Source: Alteromonas mediterranea DE
GTDB taxonomy: Bacteria; Pseudomonadota; Gammaproteobacteria; Enterobacterales; Alteromonadaceae
DNA: 64,000 nt
Assembly (NCBI RefSeq): GCF_000020585.3
Contig: NC_011138.3
Location: forward strand, 1,393,191-1,457,190
Reading direction: 5' to 3'
Below the pieces are notes generated by a model. The model saw only the letters and a list, made by a program, of their open reading frames with translations, ran no database searches and was not told the DNA's origin. Below are positions 36,859-45,926 of the stretch, one piece after another. The position numbers and the translations under genes are program-made. Position 1 is the stretch's first letter, and each line of letters opens with the position of its first letter.

Positions 36859-37575
36859 TTAAACCATAAGAGTAAGCGCTTCAATCATGGGTTTATTCTC
36901 TATATTAATGGTGTGGATAATATGCTTATGCAGGCGCTTTTTATGCTCGGCAAAAATACTACGCTTTTTGTCGAAGGTTTTTGCATAGTTTACTGCGCCT
37001 TCTATCAAAGACGCCTGTGAGTCATATGCTTTTTCTACAACATGGTCGTCTTCTAACTCTTTACCAGAAACACGTCTGCCAGATAACTTCATTTCGTTAA
37101 AGCGGTAGTAAGGCATTGCCTTTTTGACAAACTCAATCATGCCCGGAAGAAAAGGAATAGATAGGTCAACTTCTGGAAAACAGAAGAAACCTTTATCTGC
37201 GCGCATAAACCGGAAATCACACGCGCACGCCAATATAGCACCATTGCCAAAAGCGTGACCGTTAATTGCCGCTATCACAGGAAGTGGGTAAAGCAGGAGT
37301 GTTTTAAACACGTCGTCCATGTCATACATGAACTGCTTGATCTCTTCAGTACGAGCAGCTTTCATCGCCGGCATCAGCCAGTCAGTATCAATGCCTAAGC
37401 TAAAACATTTTTCGTCGTTTGACGTGATCACCAGTGCTTTGCAATCTTCATTGCTTTTGATGGTATCTAATGCAGACAGCATCTCTTTGGCAAAAAGCGG
37501 GTTGTGGCGGTTTTCACCATTTTTCATGGTTAACGTGGCAACGTGGTCTGTGTAGGTGATAACTAAATTATGCAT
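36859..37575 (-). CDS. Enoyl-CoA hydratase/isomerase family protein
   Basis: A 238-residue crotonase-fold protein (MHNLVITYTDHVATLTMKNG). The oxyanion-hole regions are visible as SNDEKCFSLGIDTDWL and AAINGHAFGNGAILACACDF. The usual first catalytic Glu position is occupied in LSIPFLPGMIEFVKKAMPYY without the hydratase glutamate pair, so it may act as an isomerase or have another activity. I choose the ATG at 37575; an upstream in-frame start at 37605 would add MQQRNNNEKT, which is unlike the family. Confidence 0.78.
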   Translation of the reverse strand: MHNLVITYTDHVATLTMKNGENRHNPLFAKEMLSALDTIKSNEDCKALVITSNDEKCFSLGIDTDWLMPAMKAARTEEIKQFMYDMDDVFKTLLLYPLPVIAAINGHAFGNGAILACACDFRFMRADKGFFCFPEVDLSIPFLPGMIEFVKKAMPYYRFNEMKLSGRRVSGKELEDDHVVEKAYDSQASLIEGAVNYAKTFDKKRSIFAEHKKRLHKHIIHTINIENKPMIEALTLMV

Positions 37576-37946
37576 TGTTTTCTCGTTATTATTGCGTTGT
37601 TGCAATAATACAAAATCCTTGAGAGGAATGAGAAATTTAGCTTATTTATGTTGGTTAATTATTCTAGCAGCGGTTAAATGACCGAATCCTAACTGCCGGT
37701 CATTATTTAATCGAATGCTATCGATGCTTGCCAATAAGTCACGCTGTTTTGCTACGAATCTAGCTTAGAATAAAGTATTATTCGTTATTGCTTGCGCTAT
37801 TACGCTTAAGTTGTTAAAAAGTCAATGACGTTAAAGAAATATAGAAAAAGCTGGTTGTACAACAAAGTTTACATGCCGATTGCACACTCTTTTAGCGTTT
37901 TAGTTTTCCGTTTTTTATTTGAAGTTAAGAGAGTAAGAGAGCTCCC
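37576..37946 (+). other. Regulatory region upstream of aroF
   Basis: This gap of about 370 bases contains a TyrR-box-like site (37856-37873) about 75 bases before the aroF ATG. The remaining sequence is AT-rich and I see no small gene in it. I could not settle on one clear sigma-70 promoter. Confidence 0.5.
37856..37873 (+). promoter_or_regulatory. TyrR-box-like operator before aroF-tyrA
   Basis: TGTACA, six bases, TTTACA matches the E. coli TyrR consensus TGTAAA-N6-TTTACA in 11 of 12 fixed positions. In E. coli TyrR with tyrosine represses aroF-tyrA, so both the sequence and the location fit. The presence of TyrR in this organism is not shown by the window. Confidence 0.55.
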
Positions 37947-39035
37947 ATGATCAAGGACACCGTAAATAATGTTCACGTAAGTACAGAAGATGTACTTATT
38001 ACCCCAGAAGCGTTAAGCGCTGAACTGCCTGTTTCAGACAAAGCGCTCGCCGCCATTTCTGATTCAAGAAAAATCGTTTCAGATATTATTCATCGCCGCG
38101 ACCATAGAATGCTAGTTGTGTGTGGTCCATGCTCCATTCACGATGTAGAAGCTGCGAAAGAATACGCGCTTAAGCTGAAAGAACTTCACGAGTCATGCAA
38201 AGATACACTCTTTCTTGTAATGCGCGTTTATTTTGAAAAACCGCGCACTACTACAGGTTGGAAAGGCCTAATAAATGACCCCCACATCGACGGTACGTTT
38301 GATATTGAAACGGGCTTACGTAAAGCAAGAGAACTACTGATTTGGCTAGCAGAGCTAGAGCTGCCTGTTGCAACCGAGGCGCTAGACCCAATTAGCCCAC
38401 AGTATCTGGCAGAGTTATTTAGCTGGGCGGCTATCGGAGCGCGTACATCTGAATCTCAAACTCACCGTGAAATGGCAAGTGGTCTTTCTATGCCAGTGGG
38501 TTTCAAAAATGGTACAGATGGAAGTTTAGATATTGCGATTAATGCCCTTAAATCGGCCGCATCTGGCCATCGCTTTATGGGTATTAATAAGCAAGGTCAG
38601 GTAAGCATTATTGGGACCAGCGGTAACCCAGACGGCCATATTATCCTTCGTGGTGGTAAGCAGCCTAACTATGACTCTGTGTGCGTGTCTGAGTGCGAAA
38701 TTGAACTACAAGATGCGGGCCTAACCGCGGGCTTGGTTGTTGATTGCAGCCATGCTAACTCGTCTAAAGATTATCGCCGTCAGCCGTTAGTTGCGCAAAA
38801 CGTGGTGAACCAAATTCTTGAAGGCAATCAGTCTATCATTGGCGTTATGCTAGAAAGCCACTTAAAGCCTGGTAATCAAAAAGCAGAAGGCAAAAAGCCT
38901 GAAGAACTAGAATACGGGGTTTCGATTACAGATGGTTGTATCGACTGGCAAACCACAGAAAACTTAATTACTCAAACCAGAGATAAATTAATAACTGTGC
39001 TACCCTTACGTCAAAATAAGCGCACGGTGGCTTAA
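37947..39035 (+). CDS. aroF: DAHP synthase, class I (AroF-type)
   Basis: The 362-residue enzyme condenses phosphoenolpyruvate and erythrose 4-phosphate, the first step of the shikimate pathway. Metal and substrate motifs are visible: VVCGPCSIHD near 55-64, EKPRTTTGWKGLINDP near 95, and DCSHANSSKDYRRQ near 270. It lies directly upstream of tyrA and behind a TyrR-like site, so I infer the tyrosine-sensitive isozyme. Confidence 0.93.
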   Translation: MIKDTVNNVHVSTEDVLITPEALSAELPVSDKALAAISDSRKIVSDIIHRRDHRMLVVCGPCSIHDVEAAKEYALKLKELHESCKDTLFLVMRVYFEKPRTTTGWKGLINDPHIDGTFDIETGLRKARELLIWLAELELPVATEALDPISPQYLAELFSWAAIGARTSESQTHREMASGLSMPVGFKNGTDGSLDIAINALKSAASGHRFMGINKQGQVSIIGTSGNPDGHIILRGGKQPNYDSVCVSECEIELQDAGLTAGLVVDCSHANSSKDYRRQPLVAQNVVNQILEGNQSIIGVMLESHLKPGNQKAEGKKPEELEYGVSITDGCIDWQTTENLITQTRDKLITVLPLRQNKRTVA

Positions 39036-39077
39036 GCCTATTAGCCTACGTGCCGTTTGATTCAAGGACAAGACACA

Positions 39078-40232
39078 ATGGCCGAATTTTCGCAGCAGTT
39101 AAAAAAGCTTGATACGCTGCGTGAAGGTATCGACGAGCTGGACTCTCAGCTCGTCGAGTTACTCGCAAAACGCAATCAAATAACCACTCAAGTCGGGCAA
39201 ATAAAAGCCGAAGCTGGTATGCCTGTTTACGTACCAGAGCGTGAAAAGGCGCTTATCGCCTCACGCCGTGCGCAGGCCGAAGCATTGGGTGTATCGCCTG
39301 ACTTAACCGAAGACCTGTTACGTCGCGTAATGCGAGAGTCTTACCATACTCAAAATAACAATTATCGCTGCGTTAAACCTGATGTGGATAACGTGGTTGT
39401 GATCGGCGGGGCAGGTGCCCTTGGCCGAGTATTTGTGAGTTTGTTTGAACGCAGTAATTACCAGGTTTCAATTGTTGAAAAAGAGGACTGGGAGAGCGGA
39501 AAAGCGACAGCGCGGCTAAGCGTTGCATCTTTAGTTGTTGTGGCCGTACCCATCAACTTGACCGAAGCCGTTATCGAAAAGCTCACCATGTTGCCGGACG
39601 ATTGCGTACTAGCGGATATTACCAGTATCAAAGCAAAGCCGTTAGAGGCAATGCTTACGGTGCACAAAGGCCCAGTGGTGGGGTTACACCCTATGTTCGG
39701 CCCAGACGCCCCGGGTATGATCAAGCAGGTTGTTGTGGTGTGTGAGGGACGAAGCCGCGACAAATATGCTTGGTTAATCGAGCAAATGCGCATTTGGGGA
39801 GCGACCATACATGACTCTACTGCGCAAGAGCACGACCAGGCCATGGCCTATATACAGGTTATGCGCCACTTTAACACCTTTGTGTATGGACAACACTTAA
39901 AAGGTGAAGATCCTAACTTGGAATCGTTGACCATGTTTAGCTCACCAATCTATCGGCTAGAGCTTGCAATGGTGGGTCGGTTATTTGCTCAATCACCTCA
40001 GCTCTACGCAGATATTATCTTTAATAATCCCGACAACTTTGCCCTTCTTAGACGTTTTTATGAGCGATTTGGCCTTGCGTTGTCGTTGCTTGAAAGCGGA
40101 GATAAAAAAGGGTTTGTAGAGCAGTTTATGAAGGTGGGGGCATGGTTTGGTGACTACGCGAAAAAATGCCTGGTAGACAGCAAACAAATGTTGTTAAAAG
40201 CGGATGATGGCCAACTATTACGGGATAAATAA
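39078..40232 (+). CDS. tyrA: Bifunctional chorismate mutase/prephenate dehydrogenase TyrA
   Basis: A 384-residue enzyme leading from chorismate to 4-hydroxyphenylpyruvate for tyrosine. The AroQ-type mutase domain occupies about 1-90 ([20 protein letters not shown]). The NAD-binding domain starts near 100 ([14 protein letters not shown]) and [12 protein letters not shown] near 200 holds the catalytic His. The ATG at 39078 follows AAGGACAAG; a longer TTG reading is less likely. It forms an operon with aroF and ends before a shared terminator with pheA. Confidence 0.94.
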   Translation: MAEFSQQLKKLDTLREGIDELDSQLVELLAKRNQITTQVGQIKAEAGMPVYVPEREKALIASRRAQAEALGVSPDLTEDLLRRVMRESYHTQNNNYRCVKPDVDNVVVIGGAGALGRVFVSLFERSNYQVSIVEKEDWESGKATARLSVASLVVVAVPINLTEAVIEKLTMLPDDCVLADITSIKAKPLEAMLTVHKGPVVGLHPMFGPDAPGMIKQVVVVCEGRSRDKYAWLIEQMRIWGATIHDSTAQEHDQAMAYIQVMRHFNTFVYGQHLKGEDPNLESLTMFSSPIYRLELAMVGRLFAQSPQLYADIIFNNPDNFALLRRFYERFGLALSLLESGDKKGFVEQFMKVGAWFGDYAKKCLVDSKQMLLKADDGQLLRDK

Positions 40233-40262
40233 GTATTCGGTATCAGCGACATAGGTAAAACG

Positions 40263-40290
40263 AAAGGCGAGCTTAAAGCTCGCCTTTTTG
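40263..40290. terminator. Bidirectional terminator between tyrA and pheA
   Basis: AAAGGCGAGCTT and AAGCTCGCCTTT form a perfect long stem with TTTTT on the plus side and A-rich flank on the other, between two convergent genes. Confidence 0.88.
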
Positions 40291-40292
40291 TA

Positions 40293-41474
40293 CTAGTCAG
40301 CTAATGCACTTGCCGCAGCTACTTTAGTCGGGCTAATTTCTTCACTTGGGTAGCATCCAAGTACTTTGATGTAGCGCGTTATGCCACGTAGTGAGTCTAG
40401 CGCATTTTGGACGGGGCCGTCCTCTACGTTGCCCTCAACATCAATATAAAACATTTCTTCCCATGGGTTACCCGGAATAGGGCGTGACTCTAGCTTAGTC
40501 ATGTTAATACTGTTTTCTCTTAGCACTAGCAGTGCTTCAACCAGCGCCCCAGGTTTTTGAATGGTCGACATCACAAGGGTGGTCTTGGCCGGCACTTGAA
40601 GTGGTACCACAACAGGGTTGCGCGCAACGACAATAAAGCGACTGTGGTTTTCTTTTTGATTAGCTAAATTACTCTTAATTGCCATCAAGCCATATAAGTT
40701 ACCGCCAGCTTCACTGCCTATTGCTGCCACATCGTCCCGTTTGAGCTCGCTCACGGTCAACATGGCAGATGACGTGCTGTCCATAGTTTTTACTTCTACA
40801 TTGCCTAGCTCCGCAAGGAAATGGCTGCACTGAGTAAAAACTTGAGGGTGGGCGTACAGCGTTTTAATTTTATCTATGCTGGTATCACTTCCCACTAAAA
40901 GAGTATGACGGATGGGGTGAGTGAGCTCGCCAATAATACTTAATTGGGTGTGCTGAAGCTGGTCGTATACTTCGTTGATACTGCCAGAAGTCGTATTTTC
41001 AATTGGTAGTACCGCATAGTCAGCTTCTGTGCTTTCCACTTTATGAATGATTTCGGCGAAACTCTGACAGCCAATTTCTAACAGCTCGCCAGGGCGACGT
41101 GAGAAGTACTTCTGTGTTGCAAGGTAAGAGTACGAGCCTTTGTCACCCAAAAACGCCACACGGTTTAACGGAAGCGTGCTACCAGGATTTGCGCGTTCAG
41201 CAAGCATTGCCTGTTGGTTTAACACCGAGTCTTCAATAATGACATGGAAAATTTGAGTCACGTAATGGGGGTCTAGTCCAATATCTTGACCTTCTTTTAT
41301 CAGTCGTACTAAGAGCTGCTCTTCGCGCTTTTGATCTCTCACAGGAATGTGATGTCTAATTTTTGTCTCAGCGACTTCATTAGTTAGCTTTCTGCGTTCT
41401 GAAAGTAAGGTAAGTAACTCACTGTCTAGTGCGGTAATTCGCTCTCTAACAGTATCTAGTGCATTGTCTGACAT
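40293..41474 (-). CDS. pheA: Bifunctional chorismate mutase/prephenate dehydratase PheA
   Basis: This 393-residue enzyme makes phenylpyruvate from chorismate. The mutase domain (about 1-85) begins MSDNALDTVRERITALDSEL; the dehydratase domain holds AFLGDKGSYSYLA and ADYAVLPIENTTSGSINEVY; the C-terminal ACT domain has KLESRPIPGNPWEEMFYIDV, the Phe-binding region. The usual TRF of the dehydratase site is SRF here (NHSRFIVVARNP), a mild change. The ATG at 41474 is chosen because upstream codons lie in the attenuator. Expression is very likely controlled by the pheL leader. Confidence 0.94.
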   Translation of the reverse strand: MSDNALDTVRERITALDSELLTLLSERRKLTNEVAETKIRHHIPVRDQKREEQLLVRLIKEGQDIGLDPHYVTQIFHVIIEDSVLNQQAMLAERANPGSTLPLNRVAFLGDKGSYSYLATQKYFSRRPGELLEIGCQSFAEIIHKVESTEADYAVLPIENTTSGSINEVYDQLQHTQLSIIGELTHPIRHTLLVGSDTSIDKIKTLYAHPQVFTQCSHFLAELGNVEVKTMDSTSSAMLTVSELKRDDVAAIGSEAGGNLYGLMAIKSNLANQKENHSRFIVVARNPVVVPLQVPAKTTLVMSTIQKPGALVEALLVLRENSINMTKLESRPIPGNPWEEMFYIDVEGNVEDGPVQNALDSLRGITRYIKVLGCYPSEEISPTKVAAASALAD

Positions 41475-41510
41475 ATCATTCCCGTGCGTATCTTGTAAGA
41501 AAATTCTGCT

Positions 41511-41540
41511 AAAAAAAAACCTCCCGGGTGGGAGGTTTTC
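41511..41540 (-). terminator. pheA attenuator (terminator and antiterminator pairing)
   Basis: On the minus strand CCTCCC (41535-41530), ACCC loop, GGGAGG (41525-41520) and nine T form an intrinsic terminator between pheL and pheA. A second GGGAGG (41561-41556), starting at the last base of the pheL stop codon, can pair with the same CCTCCC and would open the terminator. This is the classical stalled-ribosome attenuation arrangement. Confidence 0.85.
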
Positions 41541-41560
41541 ATGCATGTAGCTGCGCCTCC

Positions 41561-41620
41561 CTAATAAAAGGATGTAAACGCAAAAAAGAAAATGGCTACG
41601 TGCTTTATATTCTGTTTCAT
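41561..41620 (-). CDS. pheL: pheA leader peptide PheL
   Basis: A 19-residue peptide, MKQNIKHVAIFFFAFTSFY, with five phenylalanines and one tyrosine. AAAGGT lies directly upstream. It compares well with E. coli PheL (three plus three Phe in a row). When charged tRNA-Phe is scarce the ribosome would stall on the FFF stretch, free the antiterminator and allow pheA transcription. It is followed at the right distance by the attenuator hairpin. Confidence 0.87.
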   Translation of the reverse strand: MKQNIKHVAIFFFAFTSFY

Positions 41621-41627
41621 ACCTTTG

Positions 41628-41656
41628 AATGTATGTTGAACACCTGTTGGTGTCAA
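41628..41656 (-). promoter_or_regulatory. Candidate pheL-pheA promoter
   Basis: A perfect TTGACA is followed after 17 bases by TACATT. The box lies only seven bases before the pheL ATG, which leaves almost no room for the ribosome-binding site, so either the start of transcription is further upstream or the peptide is near-leaderless. TTGACACC and GGTGTTCAA also form an inverted repeat with one bulged base. Confidence 0.35.
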
Positions 41657-41709
41657 CCCATTTTTACAATAAGTGTTATTGTTTTTGTTATGGTGCACTT
41701 GAAAAAGTG

Positions 41710-41758
41710 ATAAAAATAAGCTCGCCGTAGCTTTGATGAGATTAATCTTCTACGGCGA
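41710..41758 (-). terminator. Terminator of the double-receiver gene
   Basis: On the minus strand TCGCCGTAG and CTACGGCGA pair over nine bases, followed by GCTTATTTTTAT. It lies about 25 bases after the gene's stop. Confidence 0.7.
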
Positions 41759-41785
41759 ACGTTTAAGGGGTGTATGAGGAAGTCA

Positions 41786-42585
41786 TTAATTCCCGAGTAG
41801 GGCAGATAGCATTTGTCTTACTTCATTTGGCTCAAATGGCTTGTCACATAGTGCATTAACACCGGTCTGCTGGATATTTGCCATATGCGCACTATCAGCT
41901 GCCTCTGAGGTCACCATAATAATAGGGATATGGGTGGTCTCGGGGTTAAAGCGTATAAACTCAGACAGCTCGCGGCCGTCCATTTCGGGCATGTTGTAAT
42001 CGGTAACTACTAAGTCAAAAGGCTCGTCTTTAATGAGCGTAAGTGCAGCGGCACCATTTTCAGCTTCTCGAATACGCTGTAGCCCCATGCCTTCAAGAAC
42101 TCGACGTATATGATTTCTTGCCAACTTACTGTCATCAACAAGCAATACGCGGACGTCGTGAACGTCGAATAAATCCAGCTCAAGTTCGTCGTGATTAATT
42201 AAATCTAAGCTTGCATTAAGCGCGCGAGACAGATGGAGAGGTTCGAAGGGTTTAGGTAGAATGGCCGCCACTCCTGCCTGTTTAAACTCTTCTAATTTGC
42301 TGAGTCTATTTTCACTGGACACAAGCATGAAAGGAATACTTTTAAACGCTTCATCTTCTTTTATGAATTTTAGCAGTTCTAAAGCGGTTCCATCCTCGTA
42401 GTACATGGCGCTCACGATAAGGTCGGCGCCGTGCGCTTTTACAGCAGAACGGGCCTCTGAAAGGGTACTGACAGGGTCAATTCCTTAACGTTTTCTTTTA
42501 ATAGCAACGTAGTAATGATTTTGCGTTGCGTATCAGATGGTTCAACCAAAATAATATGTAAATCAGAAATTGACAGCTTTTCCAT
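41786..42585 (-). pseudogene. Double receiver-domain response regulator, frameshifted
   Basis: From ATG 42585 the protein reads MEKLSISDLHIILVEPSDTQ, but the frame is lost near 42480-42485 and soon reaches TAA. One added base restores DPVSTLSEARSAVKAHGADL and joins the open remainder. The first receiver is degenerate even when repaired: EP replaces the acidic pair and LIVSAMYYEDG has no phosphorylatable Asp. The second receiver (VRVLLVDDSKLARNHIRRVL, VVTDYNMPEMDG, final KPFEP) is intact. Without repair the second receiver could still be made from internal starts. Output domain: none, so probably a CheY-like relay. Confidence 0.75.
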
Positions 42586-42644
42586 TTCAGACTCTTTTTG
42601 TTATATGTTTATGAAAAAGGGAGCTTGTGCGCTGGTGCGTTTAG

Positions 42645-42977
42645 TTAACCACCAGCAAGCTTAACTTTGTAACCTTTGTCGGTAAGCAGTGCTCTAAGTT
42701 TTTCTCTGTCATCGGTTTGTACCTCGATAACACCGTCTTTAACTGCACCGCCGCACCCACATTTCTTTTTAAGTTCTGAGCCTAGTTTCTTTAGATCGTC
42801 AGAAGGTAGGTCTAAACCTTTAATTAGAGACACGCCTTTACCCTTTCGACCTTTGGTTTCTCTGTGAATGCGAACAATGCCATCCGAAGAAACCGAGCGC
42901 TCATCTGCTTTTTGCTCAGGCTTTATTTTGCCACTCTCTGTACTGTAGACCAAAAGAGCGTCTTGCCAATCTTGCAT
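42645..42977 (-). CDS. yciH: SUI1/eIF1-like translation factor YciH
   Basis: A 110-residue protein with the SUI1 domain in its second half (KGRKGKGVSLIKGLDLPSDD, then KKKCGCGGAVKDGVIEVQTD). Members resemble eukaryotic eIF1 and may influence initiation fidelity. GAGGT precedes the ATG. It sits upstream of the double-receiver gene on the same strand, separated by about 60 bases. Confidence 0.9.
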   Translation of the reverse strand: MQDWQDALLVYSTESGKIKPEQKADERSVSSDGIVRIHRETKGRKGKGVSLIKGLDLPSDDLKKLGSELKKKCGCGGAVKDGVIEVQTDDREKLRALLTDKGYKVKLAGG

Positions 42978-43148
42978 AAATACCTCAATACGTTTTGTCT
43001 TTCCATCTTAATGACCTTATCTAAAACATAATTATACGAAAGTTTTAGATTTCACTGATGGCGATGTAGAAAAGTTCAACTAAGATAAGAATAGCAAAGA
43101 TAAAAGCATCTGATGAAGCATTTCTGCGCACAACATTAGGGAACGCAT

Positions 43149-43454
43149 ATGGAAATAAGGTCGAGCTATCAAAATCAGGGACAAACCTTGGTTATTGATG
43201 TGGGAACAAAATTTGATTTCAGCAAAGTAGAAGACTTCAGAAACGCCTACGATAAACTTGACGATGATGTTGCACATATCGCCGTGGATCTATCGCAAAC
43301 CGAATATATGGACAGTTCTGCATTAGGCATGCTGCTTAATATGCAAAAATCGTTAGCCAACAAGGAATTGTCATACAGTATCGAAAACGCCCGTCCTCAG
43401 GTTGCGAAAATTTTAAAAATATCTCGTTTCGATAAGAAATTTGACATCAAGTAA
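43149..43454 (+). CDS. STAS-domain anti-sigma-factor antagonist
   Basis: A 101-residue SpoIIAA/RsbV-like protein. The phosphorylation loop TEYMDSSALGMLLNM near residue 57 has the conserved DSS, the serine pair that is phosphorylated by the partner kinase. It lies directly upstream of a protein fusing receiver, PP2C phosphatase and ATPase domains, so the two almost certainly form a partner-switching module. Confidence 0.87.
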   Translation: MEIRSSYQNQGQTLVIDVGTKFDFSKVEDFRNAYDKLDDDVAHIAVDLSQTEYMDSSALGMLLNMQKSLANKELSYSIENARPQVAKILKISRFDKKFDIK

Positions 43455-43461
43455 CGGCGAA

Positions 43462-45147
43462 GTGACGGCTGTGAAAATCCTTATTGTTGATGACGAAGCC
43501 ATCAATCGTACATTATTGACCAATATGCTTTACAGCGCTGGTTATAAACACTGTATTGAAGCGGTAAATGGTGAAGAGGCGATACAGCATTTTATCGAAG
43601 AGCAGCCTGACTTAATTTTGCTTGATGTGGTTATGCCGGGTCTTTCAGGCTTTGACGTTGCCGTGCAAATCCGCCAACTTGCAAAAGGTCCTTACTTACC
43701 TATTCTTTTTATTACCGCTTTAGAAGATAACGAAAGTTTAGTTCGCTGTCTTGAAGTTGGCGGGAATGACTTTGCGACTAAACCCTTCGACCGTCACATT
43801 TTAACTGCCAAGATTAGAGCGCACTTAAAAATACGGGCGTTAAGTGAGCACGTAGAGCAGCAAAACCAGAGGCTGAGGTTGTTTAACCAGCGGGTTGCCC
43901 GAGAGCACGCTATCGTTGAGCACATTTTTAGCCATGCCATCGTAAATCGGCCAGAGGTGCTGTCGCATTTTGACTGCTTTTTAAAACCAGCTGAAACGTT
44001 CAATGGCGATTTGTTTCTTTGTGAAGCTAGCCCAAGTGGAGGGGTGTACTTTGTAGTTGGAGATTTTACAGGCCACGGTCTTGCCTCGGCTATAGGCGCG
44101 TTACCGGTAACACAGGCTTTTCAGGAACTCAGTCACCAAGGGGTATCCATTGCTGAAATAATCTGTGAGTTAAATCGCATCCTCATTACGTTTCTTCCAA
44201 GTGACATGTTTATGGCAGCGGTAGTAGGCGAGATCAACGCTGAAGGCAATCGCGTGAACCTTTGGCAAGGCGGTATGCCAGCTGTCATTATTCCCGCAAA
44301 AACAGATATGTCCTTGAGAACCATAACATCAAGACACATGGCGTTAGGTATAGTTGACGAACACGAACTCAATACCGATTGCGACGCCATTCGTTTAGGG
44401 CCTAACGAACAACTCATAATCTGTAGTGATGGTTTGATTGAAATTGCCAATGATAAAGGTGAGATGCTGCTTGAAGAAGGGTTGATTGATATCATTAAAG
44501 ATCAAATGCAGACCCATGAAAAAATTGAAGCCGACTCCCTTTTTCTTAGAGCGAAAGCACATTGTGGTGCAGCGTCATTCCACGACGATGTCACCTTAGT
44601 CGTATTTACTGCCAAACCTATCAATATTCCTGTTTCACAGAAATTCGATGACGGGCTACCGTCCGTTCACGACATTGCCCTAGATGCGAAGCATTTAAAG
44701 CAACCAGATATTTTACAGCGAGTGTTGCAATTGGCAGGTCAGTGTGAGGGCATACAAAGTATTCGTTCAATAATTTATACCGTATTGTCTGAGCTTTTTA
44801 ATAATGCCCTTGAACACGGTATCTTAAAACTAGACTCTAAACTCAAAGCTGATAGCTCTGGTTTTCAACAATACTACGAAAATCGCGAGGCCTCTTTGCA
44901 GGTACTAAATCAAGGGCGAATAAATATTCGGGTTGAATCTGTACCATCAGACGGCAAAGTCCTTATCTCAGTAGAGGATAGCGGTGATGGGTTTGAGTGG
45001 GGCGGGGGGCGCAAGTTCTCTACTGCTTGCACTACTCAGGAAGAAAGTTACGGGCGTGGCTTGCCGCTGATACATGCATTGTGTGAACGAATATGGTTTG
45101 AAAAAGGAGGCAGTAAAGTCGTTTGTCTTATCGACACGCAAAGTTAG
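43462..45147 (+). CDS. Fused REC-SpoIIE phosphatase-HATPase regulator (HsbR-like)
   Basis: A protein of 561 residues with three parts. The receiver (ILIVDDEAINRTLL, LILLDVVMPGLSG, KPFDR) occupies about 5-120. A short coiled linker leads to a PP2C/SpoIIE phosphatase (FNGDLFLCEA, VVGDFTGHGLASAIGA, CSDGLIEI, FHDDVTLVVF). The C-terminal RsbW-type ATPase has N-box ELFNNALEHGI, DSGDGF and SYGRGLPLIHAL. It could both phosphorylate and dephosphorylate the upstream STAS protein under control of a two-component kinase. The start is uncertain; GTG 43462 is preferred over an earlier TTG and a later GTG. Confidence 0.85.
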   Translation: MTAVKILIVDDEAINRTLLTNMLYSAGYKHCIEAVNGEEAIQHFIEEQPDLILLDVVMPGLSGFDVAVQIRQLAKGPYLPILFITALEDNESLVRCLEVGGNDFATKPFDRHILTAKIRAHLKIRALSEHVEQQNQRLRLFNQRVAREHAIVEHIFSHAIVNRPEVLSHFDCFLKPAETFNGDLFLCEASPSGGVYFVVGDFTGHGLASAIGALPVTQAFQELSHQGVSIAEIICELNRILITFLPSDMFMAAVVGEINAEGNRVNLWQGGMPAVIIPAKTDMSLRTITSRHMALGIVDEHELNTDCDAIRLGPNEQLIICSDGLIEIANDKGEMLLEEGLIDIIKDQMQTHEKIEADSLFLRAKAHCGAASFHDDVTLVVFTAKPINIPVSQKFDDGLPSVHDIALDAKHLKQPDILQRVLQLAGQCEGIQSIRSIIYTVLSELFNNALEHGILKLDSKLKADSSGFQQYYENREASLQVLNQGRINIRVESVPSDGKVLISVEDSGDGFEWGGGRKFSTACTTQEESYGRGLPLIHALCERIWFEKGGSKVVCLIDTQS

Positions 45148-45305
45148 GTCATCGCCATGCAATCTATTGCACAGGCTAAAAGTGCCTAAACTATCCAACC
45201 TATTAAGCAATTAATCGAATTTCTCTTTTTCTTAGTAAACATAATAGAAATACTCGTATCTGCGTACACCAACGCGCACAAAGGCCACCCAAACTCTGAG
45301 GATTT

Positions 45306-45749
45306 ATGCTGAAATCATTCCTTAAACTTTTTGAAGACTCTCATAAACAGAACGAACCTGCCTATACTGTGGAATTAGCGACTGCAGCTTTGCTCAGTGA
45401 AATCGTTAATGCTGATAATCAAGTTACTGAGACTGAACGGGAAGAATACGAGAAGCAGCTAAGAAAACACGTTAACGTTGATGATGATGCGATGGCGCTG
45501 CTTCTTAAAAGAGGCCAAGAAACCGCAGATGATGCCATAGACCTTGTACATTTTACGCAAGTGCTGAACAAGCATTGCAATGCTGATGAAAGAGTGCGTG
45601 TTGTAAAAAGCTTATGGTCAATCGCTTATGCTGATGAATCCCTCGCCCCGCTTGAAGAAAGCACAATCAGGCAAATTGCTGATTTATTATACGTCCCTCA
45701 CAGTCAGTACATTAAAACGAAGCTGGACGTTGTTGAAAACACTCAGTAA
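45306..45749 (+). CDS. TerB-family protein
   Basis: A 147-residue helical acidic protein. The segments LLSEIVNADNQVTETEREEY and LWSIAYADESLAPLEESTIR are the paired acidic motifs of the TerB fold. GAGGATTT precedes the ATG. It is the second TerB-like protein in the window and only distantly similar to the one at 24867. It sits alone between the partner-switch and the GGDEF-EAL genes; its role is unknown. Confidence 0.75.
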   Translation: MLKSFLKLFEDSHKQNEPAYTVELATAALLSEIVNADNQVTETEREEYEKQLRKHVNVDDDAMALLLKRGQETADDAIDLVHFTQVLNKHCNADERVRVVKSLWSIAYADESLAPLEESTIRQIADLLYVPHSQYIKTKLDVVENTQ

Positions 45750-45926
45750 CACTTGGGTTTTAACAAGCGCGCCATAGGTATTTAAAAATCCGTTTTATTT
45801 TCTTATCTCGTGCCGTACTATTGAGCGCATAATAATAATAACGAAATCGATACTGCGTAATGGTTCTTTTTACCTATTGCATATCGCCAGCTTGGCAAAG
45901 GCGAAGTAGTTCAGTAAGGCACAAAC

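Noticed and set aside
40293..41546. A longer PheA reading starting at 41546
   Set aside because: The extra 24 codons run through the attenuator hairpin; the family start MSDNALD lies at 41474.
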